64,000 nt of DNA from positions 8,370,001-8,434,000 of the forward strand of contig NZ_CP054932.1 in assembly GCF_013364275.1 (NCBI RefSeq). The letters are read 5' to 3'. Source of the DNA: Actinomadura sp. NAK00032 (lineage in GTDB: Bacteria > Actinomycetota > Actinomycetes > Streptosporangiales > Streptosporangiaceae). Shown here in pieces: positions 35,008 to 43,900 of the stretch. Positions within the stretch are counted from its first letter, which is position 1. The number at the start of each line of letters is the position of its first letter. Below the pieces are notes generated by a model that saw nothing but the letters and a program-made list of their open reading frames with translations, was not told the DNA's origin and did no database searches. Both the position numbers and the translations under genes were made by a program.

Positions 35008-35103
35008 TCAGCGGCTGATGATCAGGTAGACGATCCCGCTGAGGACGAGCGTCACGGCCAGCGAACCCAGACAGCCGAGACGAGAGGAGAAGAAGAGGAA
35101 CAT
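35008..35103 (-). CDS. 31-aa membrane microprotein
   Basis: A 31-aa ORF, MFLFFSSRLGCLGSL then AVTLVLSGIVYLIISR, from ATG 35103 behind AGAGGG. It is a single membrane helix preceded by an FFSSRLGCLGS motif that I believe recurs in very short hypothetical proteins of actinomycetes. It ends 16 bp before the -35 box of the leader-peptide promoter, in the same direction. Function unknown. Confidence 0.6.
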   Translation of the reverse strand: MFLFFSSRLGCLGSLAVTLVLSGIVYLIISR

Positions 35104-35330
35104 AACGCCCTCTTACCCCCAAGGTTTCGTTTCGCGTGCAACCAGGGCCATCGTTGCATCAGACATCGGTAAATAAGCGATGCCAGGGGCTAGTACGGAA
35201 TTCAACAGCGGCATAGGTTCGTAGGGTCGCCTTCCACGGAGGTGGCCCCGATGACGTGGCCTGACCAGCGCGCCCCGCCCTGGGGACTGCTTTCTCCATG
35301 TCCACCCCGAGACGTCCCTGGGAGAAACGC
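35104..35330. other. Non-coding region upstream of coxS
   Basis: 227 bp with lower GC than the flanks. It must contain the coxSLM promoter. A GCATC (35155-35159) and GATGC (35179-35183) inverted repeat and TAG-rich -10-like stretches (around 35213-35228) are present, but I cannot fix a promoter confidently. Confidence 0.4.
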
Positions 35331-35822
35331 ATGCCACGTATCCGTGTCGAGGTCGACGGGACGACGTACGAAGACGACGTCGAACCGCGCCTCCTTCTCG
35401 TCCACTATCTGCGCGAACGGCTGGGAAAGGTCGGGACCCCGGTCGGGTGCGACACCAGCAACTGCGGAGCCTGCACCGTCCTGATGGACGGGATGAGCGT
35501 GAAGAGCTGCTCCGTGCTGGCCGTCCAGGCGGACGGCCGCGACGTGACGACCGTCGAGGGCCTCGGCGTCGACGGTGGGACGCATCCCATGCAGCGGGCC
35601 TTCCATGAAGAGCACGCGCTCCAGTGCGGCTACTGCACGCCCGGCATGATCATGGCGTCGCTCGATCTGCTGCGGGAGAACCCCGACCCGTCCGAGGCGG
35701 AGGTCCGGGAGGGGCTTGAGGGCAACCTGTGCCGGTGCACGGGCTACCAGAACATCGTCAAGGCGGTGCGGCGGGCGGCGAGCGAGATGCGCGAGCCCGC
35801 CGGGCGGGAGGTGACGCCGTGA
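35331..35822 (+). CDS. coxS: CO-dehydrogenase-like iron-sulfur (small) subunit
   Basis: A 163-aa [2Fe-2S] subunit of the xanthine oxidase family. The plant-type cluster lies in GCDTSNCGACTVLMDG with the fourth Cys in KSCSVLA; the C-terminal helical cluster in QCGYCTPGMIMASLDLL and GNLCRCTGYQNIVKAV. It relays electrons from the molybdenum centre to FAD. ATG 35331 follows GGGAGA. It overlaps coxL by 4 bp (GTGA). Confidence 0.92.
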   Translation: MPRIRVEVDGTTYEDDVEPRLLLVHYLRERLGKVGTPVGCDTSNCGACTVLMDGMSVKSCSVLAVQADGRDVTTVEGLGVDGGTHPMQRAFHEEHALQCGYCTPGMIMASLDLLRENPDPSEAEVREGLEGNLCRCTGYQNIVKAVRRAASEMREPAGREVTP

Positions 35823-38218
35823 CCGTGCAGGAGGTCGGCAGTCCGCGCAAGCGGTCCGAGGACGCCCGGCTCATCACCGGACGCACCCGGTGGACCGACA
35901 ACATGACCCCGGCGGGCACGCTGCACGTGGCGTTCCTGCGCAGCCCGATCGCGCACGCGCGCATCACGGGCGTCGACACGTCCCAGGCGAAGAAGAGCCC
36001 CGGCGTGGTCGCCGTGTTCAGCGGGCAGGACCTCGCCGACGAGCAGGGGGCGCTGCCGTGCGCGTGGGTCGTCGCCGAGGACATGAAGCACCCGGACCAC
36101 CCGCCCATGGCGGTGACCGAGGTGCGCTACGTCGGTGAGCCCGTGGCGTGCGTCGTCGCCCGCGACAAGGCCGCCGCCGTGGACGCCCTGGAAGAGATCG
36201 ACGTCGACTACGAGCCGCTGGCCCCGGTGGTGGACATGGAGGCGGCGCTGGCCGAGGGCGCCGACCTCGTGCACGACGACCTGGGGACGAACAAGTCCTA
36301 CACGTGGGTGTTCGAGAACGGGGACCTCGACGCCGCGATGAGGGACGCCCCGGTCGTCATCGAGCGCCGCTACGTCCAGCAGCGGCTCATCCCCACGGCG
36401 ATGGAGCCGCGGTCGGTGCTGTGCGTCCCGGAGGGCGATGAGTTCACGCTGTACTCGGCGACGCAGATCCCGCACATCCTGCGGCTGATGCTGGCCACGG
36501 TCACCGGCATCCCCGAGCACCGGATCAGGGTCGTCGCGCCGGACGTCGGCGGCGGCTTCGGCTCCAAGCTCCAGGTGTACGGGGAGGAGGTCCTCGCGCT
36601 GCTGCTGGCCCGCAGGCTCGGCCGCCCCGTCAAGTGGACGGAGACGCGCAGCGAGGGCAACATGACCGTCCACCACGGGCGCGACCAGATCCAGCGGCTC
36701 ACGCTCGCGGCCGAGAGCGACGGCCGCATCCGCGGCCTGAAGGTGGATCTGCTGGCCGACATGGGCGCGTACCTCATGCTGGTCACGCCGGGCATCCCGC
36801 TGCTGGGCGCGTTCATGTTCAACGGCATCTACAAGATGGACGCGCTGTCGTTCACCTGCACGGGCGTCTTCACGACGAAGATGCCCACGGACGCGTACCG
36901 GGGCGCGGGCCGTCCCGAGGCCACCTACGCGATCGAGCGGCTGATGGACGAGCTGGCCGACGAACTGGGCATCGACCCCATCGAGGTGCGCCGCCGCAAC
37001 TGGATCAAGCACGAGGAGTTCCCGTACGAGACGATCGCGGGCCTCACCTACGACTCCGGCAACTACGAGGCGGCGACCGACAAGGCCCTGGAGCTGTTCG
37101 AGTACGACAAGCTCCGCGCCGAGCAGGCCGACCGGCGGGAGCGGCAAGACCCCGTACAGCTCGGCATCGGCGTGTCCACGTTCACGGAGATGTGCGGGCT
37201 CGCGCCTTCGCGCGTGCTGGGCTCCCTCTCCTACGGCGCCGGCGGATGGGAGCACGCGGCTGTGCGCGTACTGCCGTCCGGCAAGGTCGAGGTGGTCACG
37301 GGCTCGTCCGCGCATGGGCAGGGCCATGAGACGGCCTGGGCGCAGATCACCGCGGACAGGCTCGGCGTACCGTTCGAGGACGTGAAGGTCCTGCACGGCG
37401 ACACGGCCATCTCGCACAAGGGCATGGACACCTACGGGTCCCGTTCGCTGGCCGTCGGCGGGGTCGCGCTGTACTCCGCCTGCGAGAAGGTCGTCGACAA
37501 GGCCCGCAAGGTCGCCGCGCACCTGCTGGAGGCGTCCGAGCAGGACCTGGAGTTCAGCGGCGGGCGGTTCAGCGTCCGCGGCGTCCAGCAGGAGGGCACG
37601 ACGCTGCAGGAGGTCGCGCTGGCCGCGTTCGCCGCGCACGACCTGCCGGACGGCATCGAACCCTCGCTCGACTCCGACGCCACGTTCGACCCGGACAACT
37701 TCTCCTTCCCGCACGGCACGCACCTGTGCGCGGCGGACGTCGACACCGAGACGGGCATGGTGCGGATCCGCAAGTACGTGGCCGTCGACGACGTCGGCAA
37801 GGTCGTCAACCCGCTCATCGTGGAGGGCCAGGTCCACGGCGGGCTCGCGCAGGGCATCGCGCAGGCGCTCTACGAGGAGGCCGTGTACGACGACGACGGC
37901 AACCTGACGACGACCACGATGGCCGACTACCTGATCCCGTCGGCGATGGACCTGCCGACGTTCACGACCGACCGCACGGAGACCCCGGCCACGTCCAACC
38001 CGATGGGCGTGAAGGGCGTCGGCGAGGCGGGCACGATCGCCTCCACCCCGGCGGTCGTCAACGCGATCGTGGACGCGCTGCGCCCGCACGGCGTCCACGA
38101 CGTGCCGATGCCGTGCACGCCCGAACGCGTCTGGCGCGCGCTGCGCGCCGAATCCACGCCCGCGGCCGCCGAACCCGGCGCCGGCGGCGGGCTCGGCTCG
38201 GCCGGAGGTGACCTGTGA
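35819..38218 (+). CDS. coxL: Form II CO-dehydrogenase-like molybdenum (large) subunit
   Basis: A 799-aa molybdopterin-cytosine-dinucleotide subunit. Family motifs include GRTRWTDN near the N-terminus, DVGGGFGSKLQVYGEE, and the C-terminal GVKGVGEAGTIASTPAVVNAI with the catalytic Glu. The active-site loop is AYRGAGR at residues 359-365. Form I aerobic CO dehydrogenases have AYxCSFR with a Cys that binds copper; here that Cys is absent, so this is form II and CO oxidation is not assured. The substrate may be another small aldehyde or heterocycle. Gene order S-L-M is the form II order. GTG 35819. Confidence 0.92.
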   Translation: MTVQEVGSPRKRSEDARLITGRTRWTDNMTPAGTLHVAFLRSPIAHARITGVDTSQAKKSPGVVAVFSGQDLADEQGALPCAWVVAEDMKHPDHPPMAVTEVRYVGEPVACVVARDKAAAVDALEEIDVDYEPLAPVVDMEAALAEGADLVHDDLGTNKSYTWVFENGDLDAAMRDAPVVIERRYVQQRLIPTAMEPRSVLCVPEGDEFTLYSATQIPHILRLMLATVTGIPEHRIRVVAPDVGGGFGSKLQVYGEEVLALLLARRLGRPVKWTETRSEGNMTVHHGRDQIQRLTLAAESDGRIRGLKVDLLADMGAYLMLVTPGIPLLGAFMFNGIYKMDALSFTCTGVFTTKMPTDAYRGAGRPEATYAIERLMDELADELGIDPIEVRRRNWIKHEEFPYETIAGLTYDSGNYEAATDKALELFEYDKLRAEQADRRERQDPVQLGIGVSTFTEMCGLAPSRVLGSLSYGAGGWEHAAVRVLPSGKVEVVTGSSAHGQGHETAWAQITADRLGVPFEDVKVLHGDTAISHKGMDTYGSRSLAVGGVALYSACEKVVDKARKVAAHLLEASEQDLEFSGGRFSVRGVQQEGTTLQEVALAAFAAHDLPDGIEPSLDSDATFDPDNFSFPHGTHLCAADVDTETGMVRIRKYVAVDDVGKVVNPLIVEGQVHGGLAQGIAQALYEEAVYDDDGNLTTTTMADYLIPSAMDLPTFTTDRTETPATSNPMGVKGVGEAGTIASTPAVVNAIVDALRPHGVHDVPMPCTPERVWRALRAESTPAAAEPGAGGGLGSAGGDL

Positions 38219-39069
38219 TCCCCGCGACGTTCGACTACGCGCGGCCCGCCACGGTCGACGACGCCGTCAGGGCGCTGTCGGACGCGGGCGAGGACGCGAA
38301 GGTGCTGGCCGGCGGGCAGAGCCTGATGCCGCTGCTGCGGATGCGGCTCGCCATCCCGGACGCGCTGATCGACCTGGACCGGCTCGACGGGCTCCGGGAG
38401 ATCCGCGACGCCGGCGACGCGATCGTCATCGGCGCGATGGCGACGCACCACCAGGTGATGCGCGACCCGCTGGTGCGCGAGCACGCCCCGCTGATCGCGG
38501 CGACGACGGAGACGGTCGCCGACCCGGCCGTCCGGCACCGCGGCACGTTCGGCGGGTCGCTCGCCCACGCCGACTCGGCGGCCGACCTGCCGGCGGTCGC
38601 GCTGGCGCTGGACGCGGTGCTGCTCGTCCGGTCCGTGCGCGGCGAGCGGGAGATCCCCGCGGCGGAGTTCTTCGTCGACTGGATGACGACGGCGATGGAA
38701 CCGGACGAGCTGCTCGTCGGCGTGCGGGTGCCGAAGCTCGGCGCGGGCTGGGGCGTGCACTACGAGAAGTTCCACCGCACGGCGCAGGCGTGGGCGATCG
38801 TCGGCGTCGCGTGCGCCGTCCGCCGCGACGGCGGCGGCGTCGGGGAGGCGCGGGTCGCGCTGAGCAGCATGGGCCCGGTGCCCGTGCGGGCGGGCGCGGT
38901 CGAGACCGCCGTCCGGGGCGGGCCCGCGTCCGAGGACGCGTTCCGCACCGCCGCCGCGCAGGCCGCGGCCGGCACCGAGCCGCCCACCGACCTGCACGGG
39001 TCGTCGGAGTACCGGACGCATCTGGCGACGGTGCTCACCGCGCGGGCGCTGGCGGCCGCCGCCGGCTGA
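38215..39069 (+). CDS. coxM: CO-dehydrogenase-like FAD (medium) subunit
   Basis: A 284-aa FAD-binding subunit. FAD contacts appear in KVLAGGQSLMPLLRMRLA and TVADPAVRHRGTFGGSLAHADSAADLPAVALALDA, followed by the C-terminal CO_deh_flav_C domain (GWGVHYEKFHRTAQAWAIVGVACAV). GTG 38215 overlaps the coxL stop by 4 bp, so all three subunits are translationally coupled. Confidence 0.93.
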   Translation: MIPATFDYARPATVDDAVRALSDAGEDAKVLAGGQSLMPLLRMRLAIPDALIDLDRLDGLREIRDAGDAIVIGAMATHHQVMRDPLVREHAPLIAATTETVADPAVRHRGTFGGSLAHADSAADLPAVALALDAVLLVRSVRGEREIPAAEFFVDWMTTAMEPDELLVGVRVPKLGAGWGVHYEKFHRTAQAWAIVGVACAVRRDGGGVGEARVALSSMGPVPVRAGAVETAVRGGPASEDAFRTAAAQAAAGTEPPTDLHGSSEYRTHLATVLTARALAAAAG

Positions 39070-39110
39070 CCAGGGCCGGCCGGCCAGAGCCGGCCGACCG
39101 GAGCCGCGAG

Positions 39111-39150
39111 CATGCGGCCGGGTCCCGTCGCCCCGGGGCCCGGCCGCATG
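39111..39150 (+). terminator. Hairpin downstream of coxM
   Basis: Perfect 12-bp stem CATGCGGCCGGG/CCCGGCCGCATG (39111-39122 and 39139-39150) with a 16-nt loop, 41 bp after coxM. It probably ends coxSLM before coxG, making coxG a separately controlled gene or read-through partner. Confidence 0.65.
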
Positions 39151-39261
39151 ATCGCACCGGCGCCGGGTAACGGACCGCATGTCGGCGGCCCCCACTGGCG
39201 ACGCGGCGGACCGCCGCCGTAGGGTCGCGGACAGGTTCTCCGGACGATAAGGACTTTGCTC

Positions 39262-40074
39262 ATGGAGCTCGACCACGAATTCACCGTTCCCGTGCCGGTG
39301 GATCAGGCCTGGTCGGTGCTGCTCGACGTGGAGCGGGTCGCGGCCTGCATGCCGGGCGCGACGCTCGACTCGGTCGACGGCGAGGAGTACTCGGGGCGGA
39401 TGAAGGTGAAGGTCGGCGCGATGACCATCACCTACCGCGGCACCGCGCGGATCGTCTCGGCGGACGAGGCGGGCCGCGCCGTGACGATGGAGGCCGCCGC
39501 GAAGGAGGCGCGCGGCTCCGGGACGGCGTCGGCGACCGTCCAGGCGCGGCTGCACGCCGAGGACGGCACCACCCGCGTGACCGTGCACACCAAGCTGAAC
39601 GTGACGGGGCGGCCCGCGCAGTTCGGCCGCAACATCCTGTCCGAGGTCGGCTCGAAGATCATCGCGCGGTTCGCGAAGGCGCTGGCGGCCGAGCTGGAGT
39701 CGTCCGGCGGGCCGGCCGGGGCCGCCGAGGCGCCGGCCGCGGCTCCGGCTCCGGCTCCGGCCGCCGAGGCGCCCGCCAAGCCCGTCGCGGTGCCCGACCC
39801 GGAGCCCGAGGCGCCCGCCGAGCCGGCCGACAAGCCCGGCCCGGTGAAGGCCACGGAGGAGGCCGCCGCCAGGGCCGAGGCCGCCGTGCCCGCCGCCGCG
39901 CCGGAGCGTCCGGCGCGCCGCCCGCTGCACGTGGCGGACGAGGAGGACGCGATCGACCTGCTGGAGGTCGCGGGGCCTTCGGTCGCCAAGCGGGCCGTTC
40001 CGGCGGTCGGCGGGCTGGTCGCGCTGCTGCTCGTCGTCCGGTTCCTCGTCCGGCGGCGCCGCCGCAAGAGCTGA
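39262..40074 (+). CDS. coxG: CoxG-like SRPBCC protein with C-terminal anchor
   Basis: A 270-aa protein. The first 150 residues are a CoxG SRPBCC domain (ELDHEFTVPVPVDQAWSVLLDVERVAACMPGATL, GRMKVKVGAMTITYRGTARI, VTGRPAQFGRNILSEVGSKII). A Pro/Ala/Glu-rich linker of about 80 residues leads to a C-terminal membrane helix (AVPAVGGLVALLLVVRFLV) and RRRRRKS, a tail anchor. CoxG proteins recruit CO dehydrogenase to the membrane or bind quinone-like lipids. ATG 39262. Separated from coxM by a hairpin. Confidence 0.88.
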   Translation: MELDHEFTVPVPVDQAWSVLLDVERVAACMPGATLDSVDGEEYSGRMKVKVGAMTITYRGTARIVSADEAGRAVTMEAAAKEARGSGTASATVQARLHAEDGTTRVTVHTKLNVTGRPAQFGRNILSEVGSKIIARFAKALAAELESSGGPAGAAEAPAAAPAPAPAAEAPAKPVAVPDPEPEAPAEPADKPGPVKATEEAAARAEAAVPAAAPERPARRPLHVADEEDAIDLLEVAGPSVAKRAVPAVGGLVALLLVVRFLVRRRRRKS

Positions 40075-40165
40075 CCCGGCAGCGGGGGCGAGCGCAGGGG
40101 CGGGGTCAAGCGCGGGTCAACGATCGGCCCGTGCACGGCGGCGACGGTGGAACGGGCCGCCGCCG

Positions 40166-40885
40166 ATGCCGTCGGCTTGTCCCGTGGACACGATCGAGCT
40201 CCAGCGGGTCGCGCGGATCGAGAACGACAACTGGCGGTACCGCGAGCGGCGGGACGTCCTGACCGCGGAGCTGCTGCGGTTCAGCATGCCGGGGGCGGCC
40301 GTCGACATCGGCTGCGCGTCCGGCGCGGCCTGCCGGGTCCTCGCCGAGCACGGCTGGCGCGCGACGGGCATCGACCTTAGCCCGGACGCGGTGTCGCTGG
40401 CGCGCGCGCACGGCGCCGAGGTGTACGAGGGCGACGCGCGCTACCTGCCGCTGCCGCCGTCCGAGTACGACCTGGCACTGGCACTGGACGTCCTGGAGCA
40501 CATCGAGGACGACGCGCGCGCGGCGGCGGAGATCGCCCGGGTGCTGCGGCCCGGCGGCGTCGCGCTCGTGTCCGTGCCGTGCGACATGGCGCTGTGGTCG
40601 GCGCACGACGTGGCGGCCGGCCGCGTCCGCCGCTACACCCGCCGGACGCTGGCCGAGCTGGTCGAGGGCGCCGGACTGGTGCTGGAGGGGCTGTGGAGCA
40701 GGGGCGTGCTGCTGCGCCCGCTCCTGCGCCGCCTCAGGCACCGGACGGCCCGCCGCGAGGACCTGGCCCCGCTGCATCCGCTCGCCAACGAGGCGCTGCG
40801 GCTGTCCGCCGCGCTGGAGCGGCGGCTGCCGCTGGGCGGCTGCCCCGGGACCTGGCTGTTCGCGCGGGCCCGCCGCCCCGGCTGA
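40166..40885 (+). CDS. Class I SAM-dependent methyltransferase
   Basis: A 239-aa methyltransferase of the UbiE/UbiG-like fold. The SAM site is AVDIGCASGAACRVLAEHGWRATGID, motif II is YDLALALDVLEHIED, and motif III is ARVLRPGGVALVSVPCD. The C-terminal third is basic and Leu/Arg-rich. Context next to two teichoic-acid polymerases in the opposite direction suggests an envelope polymer or lipid substrate, but this is weak. ATG 40166 chosen; a GTG at 40184 is the alternative. Its stop lies in the first copy of a 20-bp tandem repeat. Confidence 0.82.
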   Translation: MPSACPVDTIELQRVARIENDNWRYRERRDVLTAELLRFSMPGAAVDIGCASGAACRVLAEHGWRATGIDLSPDAVSLARAHGAEVYEGDARYLPLPPSEYDLALALDVLEHIEDDARAAAEIARVLRPGGVALVSVPCDMALWSAHDVAAGRVRRYTRRTLAELVEGAGLVLEGLWSRGVLLRPLLRRLRHRTARREDLAPLHPLANEALRLSAALERRLPLGGCPGTWLFARARRPG

Positions 40886-40933
40886 CCCGTCACGTCCCCG
40901 GCTGACCCGTCACGTCCCCGGCCGACCCGTCAC
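40874..40933. repeat. 20-bp tandem repeat at convergent stops
   Basis: Three head-to-tail copies of CCCCGGCTGACCCGTCACGT (third with small changes) from 40874 to 40933. Each copy holds both TGA and TCA triplets: the first copy carries the TGA stop of the methyltransferase and the TCA (40890-40892) that is the stop of the minus-strand glycosyltransferase. Confidence 0.85.
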
Positions 40934-43900
40934 GCCCTTGCTCGCCCTCGCCGAAGAGGCGGTCGACGACCCTCGCCGCCGCCTTCCCGTCGTCGTGGGG
41001 GCAGTACTTCACGAAGAAGCGGTCGTAGGCGTCGGCGTACCGCTCCTCGCTGCCGGGCGCGGCCTTGACCGCCTCGGCGACCTCAGCCGACGTCGTCACG
41101 AGCGGGCCGGGCGCCTCCGCCTCCAGGTCGATGTAGAGGCCGCGCAGATGGTCGCGGTACAACTCAAGGTCGTAGGTGTAGAGGACGATGGGGCGTCCTA
41201 GGACGGCGTAGTCGAACATGGCGGACGAGTAGTCCGTGACGAGCACGTCGGCCGCCATGTAGAGCTCGGCCACGTCGGGGTAGCGGGTGACGTCGATGAC
41301 GAAGTCGTCGGTCAGCGCAGGGGCCTTGTCGGTGATGGAGTGGTGGGCCCGCAGAAGGACGATGTGGTCGTCGCCCAGCGCTTGGCGCATGGTGTCCATG
41401 TCGAGTTCGAGCGAGAAGCCCTGCTTGCCGGCGCCATGGCGCCGGTCGTCCCGCCAGGTCGGCGCGTACAGGACGACCTTCTTGCCGTCGGGGATCCCCA
41501 GGCGCTTGCGTATGCCCGTCCCAAGGCTCTCCCACTCCGGGGTGCTGAGGACGTCGTTGCGCGGATGGCCCGTCTCCATGACCTCGCCCTCGTACCGGAG
41601 CGCCCGGCGCAGGATGTCGGTGGCGTACGGGCTCGGGGACAGCAGCAGGTCCCATCGCGGCACCTCCCAGTCCAGCCAGATCCGGCGCTCGGCGCGCTGG
41701 TAGGGGATGTCATCGAGGTCGTGGCCGATGCGCTTCAGCGGGGTGCCGTGCCACGTCTGGAGGTAGGTCTGGCCCTCACGCTTCATGTACCAGCCCGGAA
41801 GCGCGTGGTTGGTGATGATGTGCCGTGCGCGCGCGAGCACGCGGTAGTGCTCGCGGCTTCCTTCCAGCACCGTCCTGGTCTTGGCGTCCTCTGGAGCGTC
41901 GATGGAGAACTGGCCGTCCTGGGTGACCCACACGCATTCGACGTCGGTGTCGCGGCGGAGCAGTTCCTCGTAGATGGCCTTGGGGCTGCAGCTGTGCTGG
42001 GTCCCGGCGTAGCTGCAGAAGACGGCGATGTCCGCCAGGGGGCTGCGCAGATAGACGGGGTAGTCGCGCTGCCAGAGCTGCACCTGCGCGTGGCCGCCGC
42101 GCTCGTCGTCGCCGTAGGCGGGACGGCTGTGCAGCGCCAGCGCGTCGATCTGGTGGACGCCGACCTCGAACTCGTGCGTGCCCTCGCGTCGCCAGGCGGG
42201 CAGGGCCGGGATCGCCTCGCGCTCGACGACGACCGCCACTTCCCCATCGGCCGATCGCGCGCGCGCCAGCACGTCCCACGTCCCGCTGCTCAACGGCAGG
42301 TCCGTCCCGAAGACGGCCATGGCGGCGGGCGTGAGGGCCGCCGAGAAGCGGTCCTCCTCCCAGGTGACGGGGACTCGATGCTCGTCGCCCGACCTGCGCC
42401 GCCGGAGCACGAAGTGGTCGGGGCGGCCCTCGGGGTCGGCGAAGTCGCCGCGCAGCGTGAGCCGCCCGTCGTCATCCCATTCCGCCGTCCGGACGACCGG
42501 CCGGGCGCTGCGCTCGACGCCGCGCAGGTTGCCGAACGCCGTCCGGGTGAGCGCGAACTCCCTGCGCCGCTCACCGCTTTGCGAGGGCAGGGCGCAGCGC
42601 ACGGGCTTGACGTTGCTCGCGACGGTGAGCCGCAGCGGGCCGCCCTCGCCGGTCAGCCGGACGTCCCAGTCGATGGCGTCCCGCAGGTGCGGCTGGCGGG
42701 GCGCCGGGCCCTCCCGCAGGGAGGTCAGGAACTCCAGCGGGAGCCGCGCGGTGAAGTCGAAGCCGGTGCCCTCCGCCATCCGCAGGACCGACGACTGGCG
42801 CAGCGTCACCTCGCCGCGGACCTCCTCTCCCCCGTGCCGCCGGGCCGCGACCATGGCGGCGCCCGCGCCCAGGGCGCGCCGCGTCCAGCCGGACAGTTCG
42901 AGCGCGTCCCCGTCGACGCGGATGCGGGTGAGGACGGCCTTGGCCCGCTTGACGTGGACCACGAACACGTCGTCGTCGCCGGCGGCGGGCTGGACGGCCA
43001 CGTGCTCGTCCACCTGCCGCGCCGCCGTCCAGCGCACGGCGGGGGCGGTCGCGGTGAGCCGCTGCACCGCCCTGCGCCCCGCCGTGGAGACCTCGGCGAA
43101 CAGCTCGTAGGTGGCCGTCCGCCACTCGTCGCCGTCCAGCAGGTACTCGGGCTCCACCCGCGCGGTGAAGCCCGACCAGTCGTAGGACACGGCCGACTGG
43201 CCGGAGCCCGCCGTGACGTCCGGGCGGCGGACCCGCTCCACCGGCAGCCGGATCTCCCGGCCCGTCTTCGCGTCCCGCATCCAGAGCCGGATGCGGGAGT
43301 CCGCCGCCGAGGTCACCGCGAACCGGTCGAAGTGGGCGTGCCCTTCGAGGATGAGGGTGTCGACGTCCCATTCGACGCGGTCGACGTCCGCCCACAGGCC
43401 GATCTCCTCGGTGACGTCGTACACGGCCTCGGGGACGCGGCGCTCCGCGTCCTCGAAGAACGGGTAGCGGGCGTACCAGCGCGAACGCAGGCGCCCCTTG
43501 GACACGAGCCGCGCGTCCTGCAGCCCGCTCTCCTCGAAGCGGAGCACCTCTAGCAGCTCGGGCACCTTGCGCTCGCCGAGCAGGTGCAGCTCCAGGCGCC
43601 GGATCGCCTCCAGCCCGGCGGCGGCCGAACGGTCGGCGTCGGCGACGACCTCCGCGCCGAGCTTGACCAGGCGCTCGCGCTCTTCGTCGGTGGCGCCCGG
43701 CAGGGCGAGCATCAGCTCGCGCAAGTCGAGGTCCAGCGCGTACATGTCGTGGACGGCGAGAAGCTCAGGCGCGTGGTCGTGGACGTAGTTCCGGACGGTC
43801 GTGAGGGTCGCCATCCGGTGGATGATGTGGGCCGAGTCGGAGCGGAGCCGCGTGGCCGTTCCCGGGCGGTCGCGCCAGTAGTAGACGGTCGTGTCCAGCA

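Noticed and set aside
34372..35172. Plus-strand 266-codon frame over the cupin and leader region
   Set aside because: Low similarity and composition of an antisense frame; the minus-strand cupin and leader explain the region.
35819..38218. True aerobic CO dehydrogenase (form I)
   Set aside because: The active-site loop is AYRGAGR, lacking the Cys of form I, and gene order is S-L-M.
40874..40933. Possible CRISPR-like array
   Set aside because: Only three head-to-tail 20-bp units without spacers; it is a tandem repeat at gene ends.
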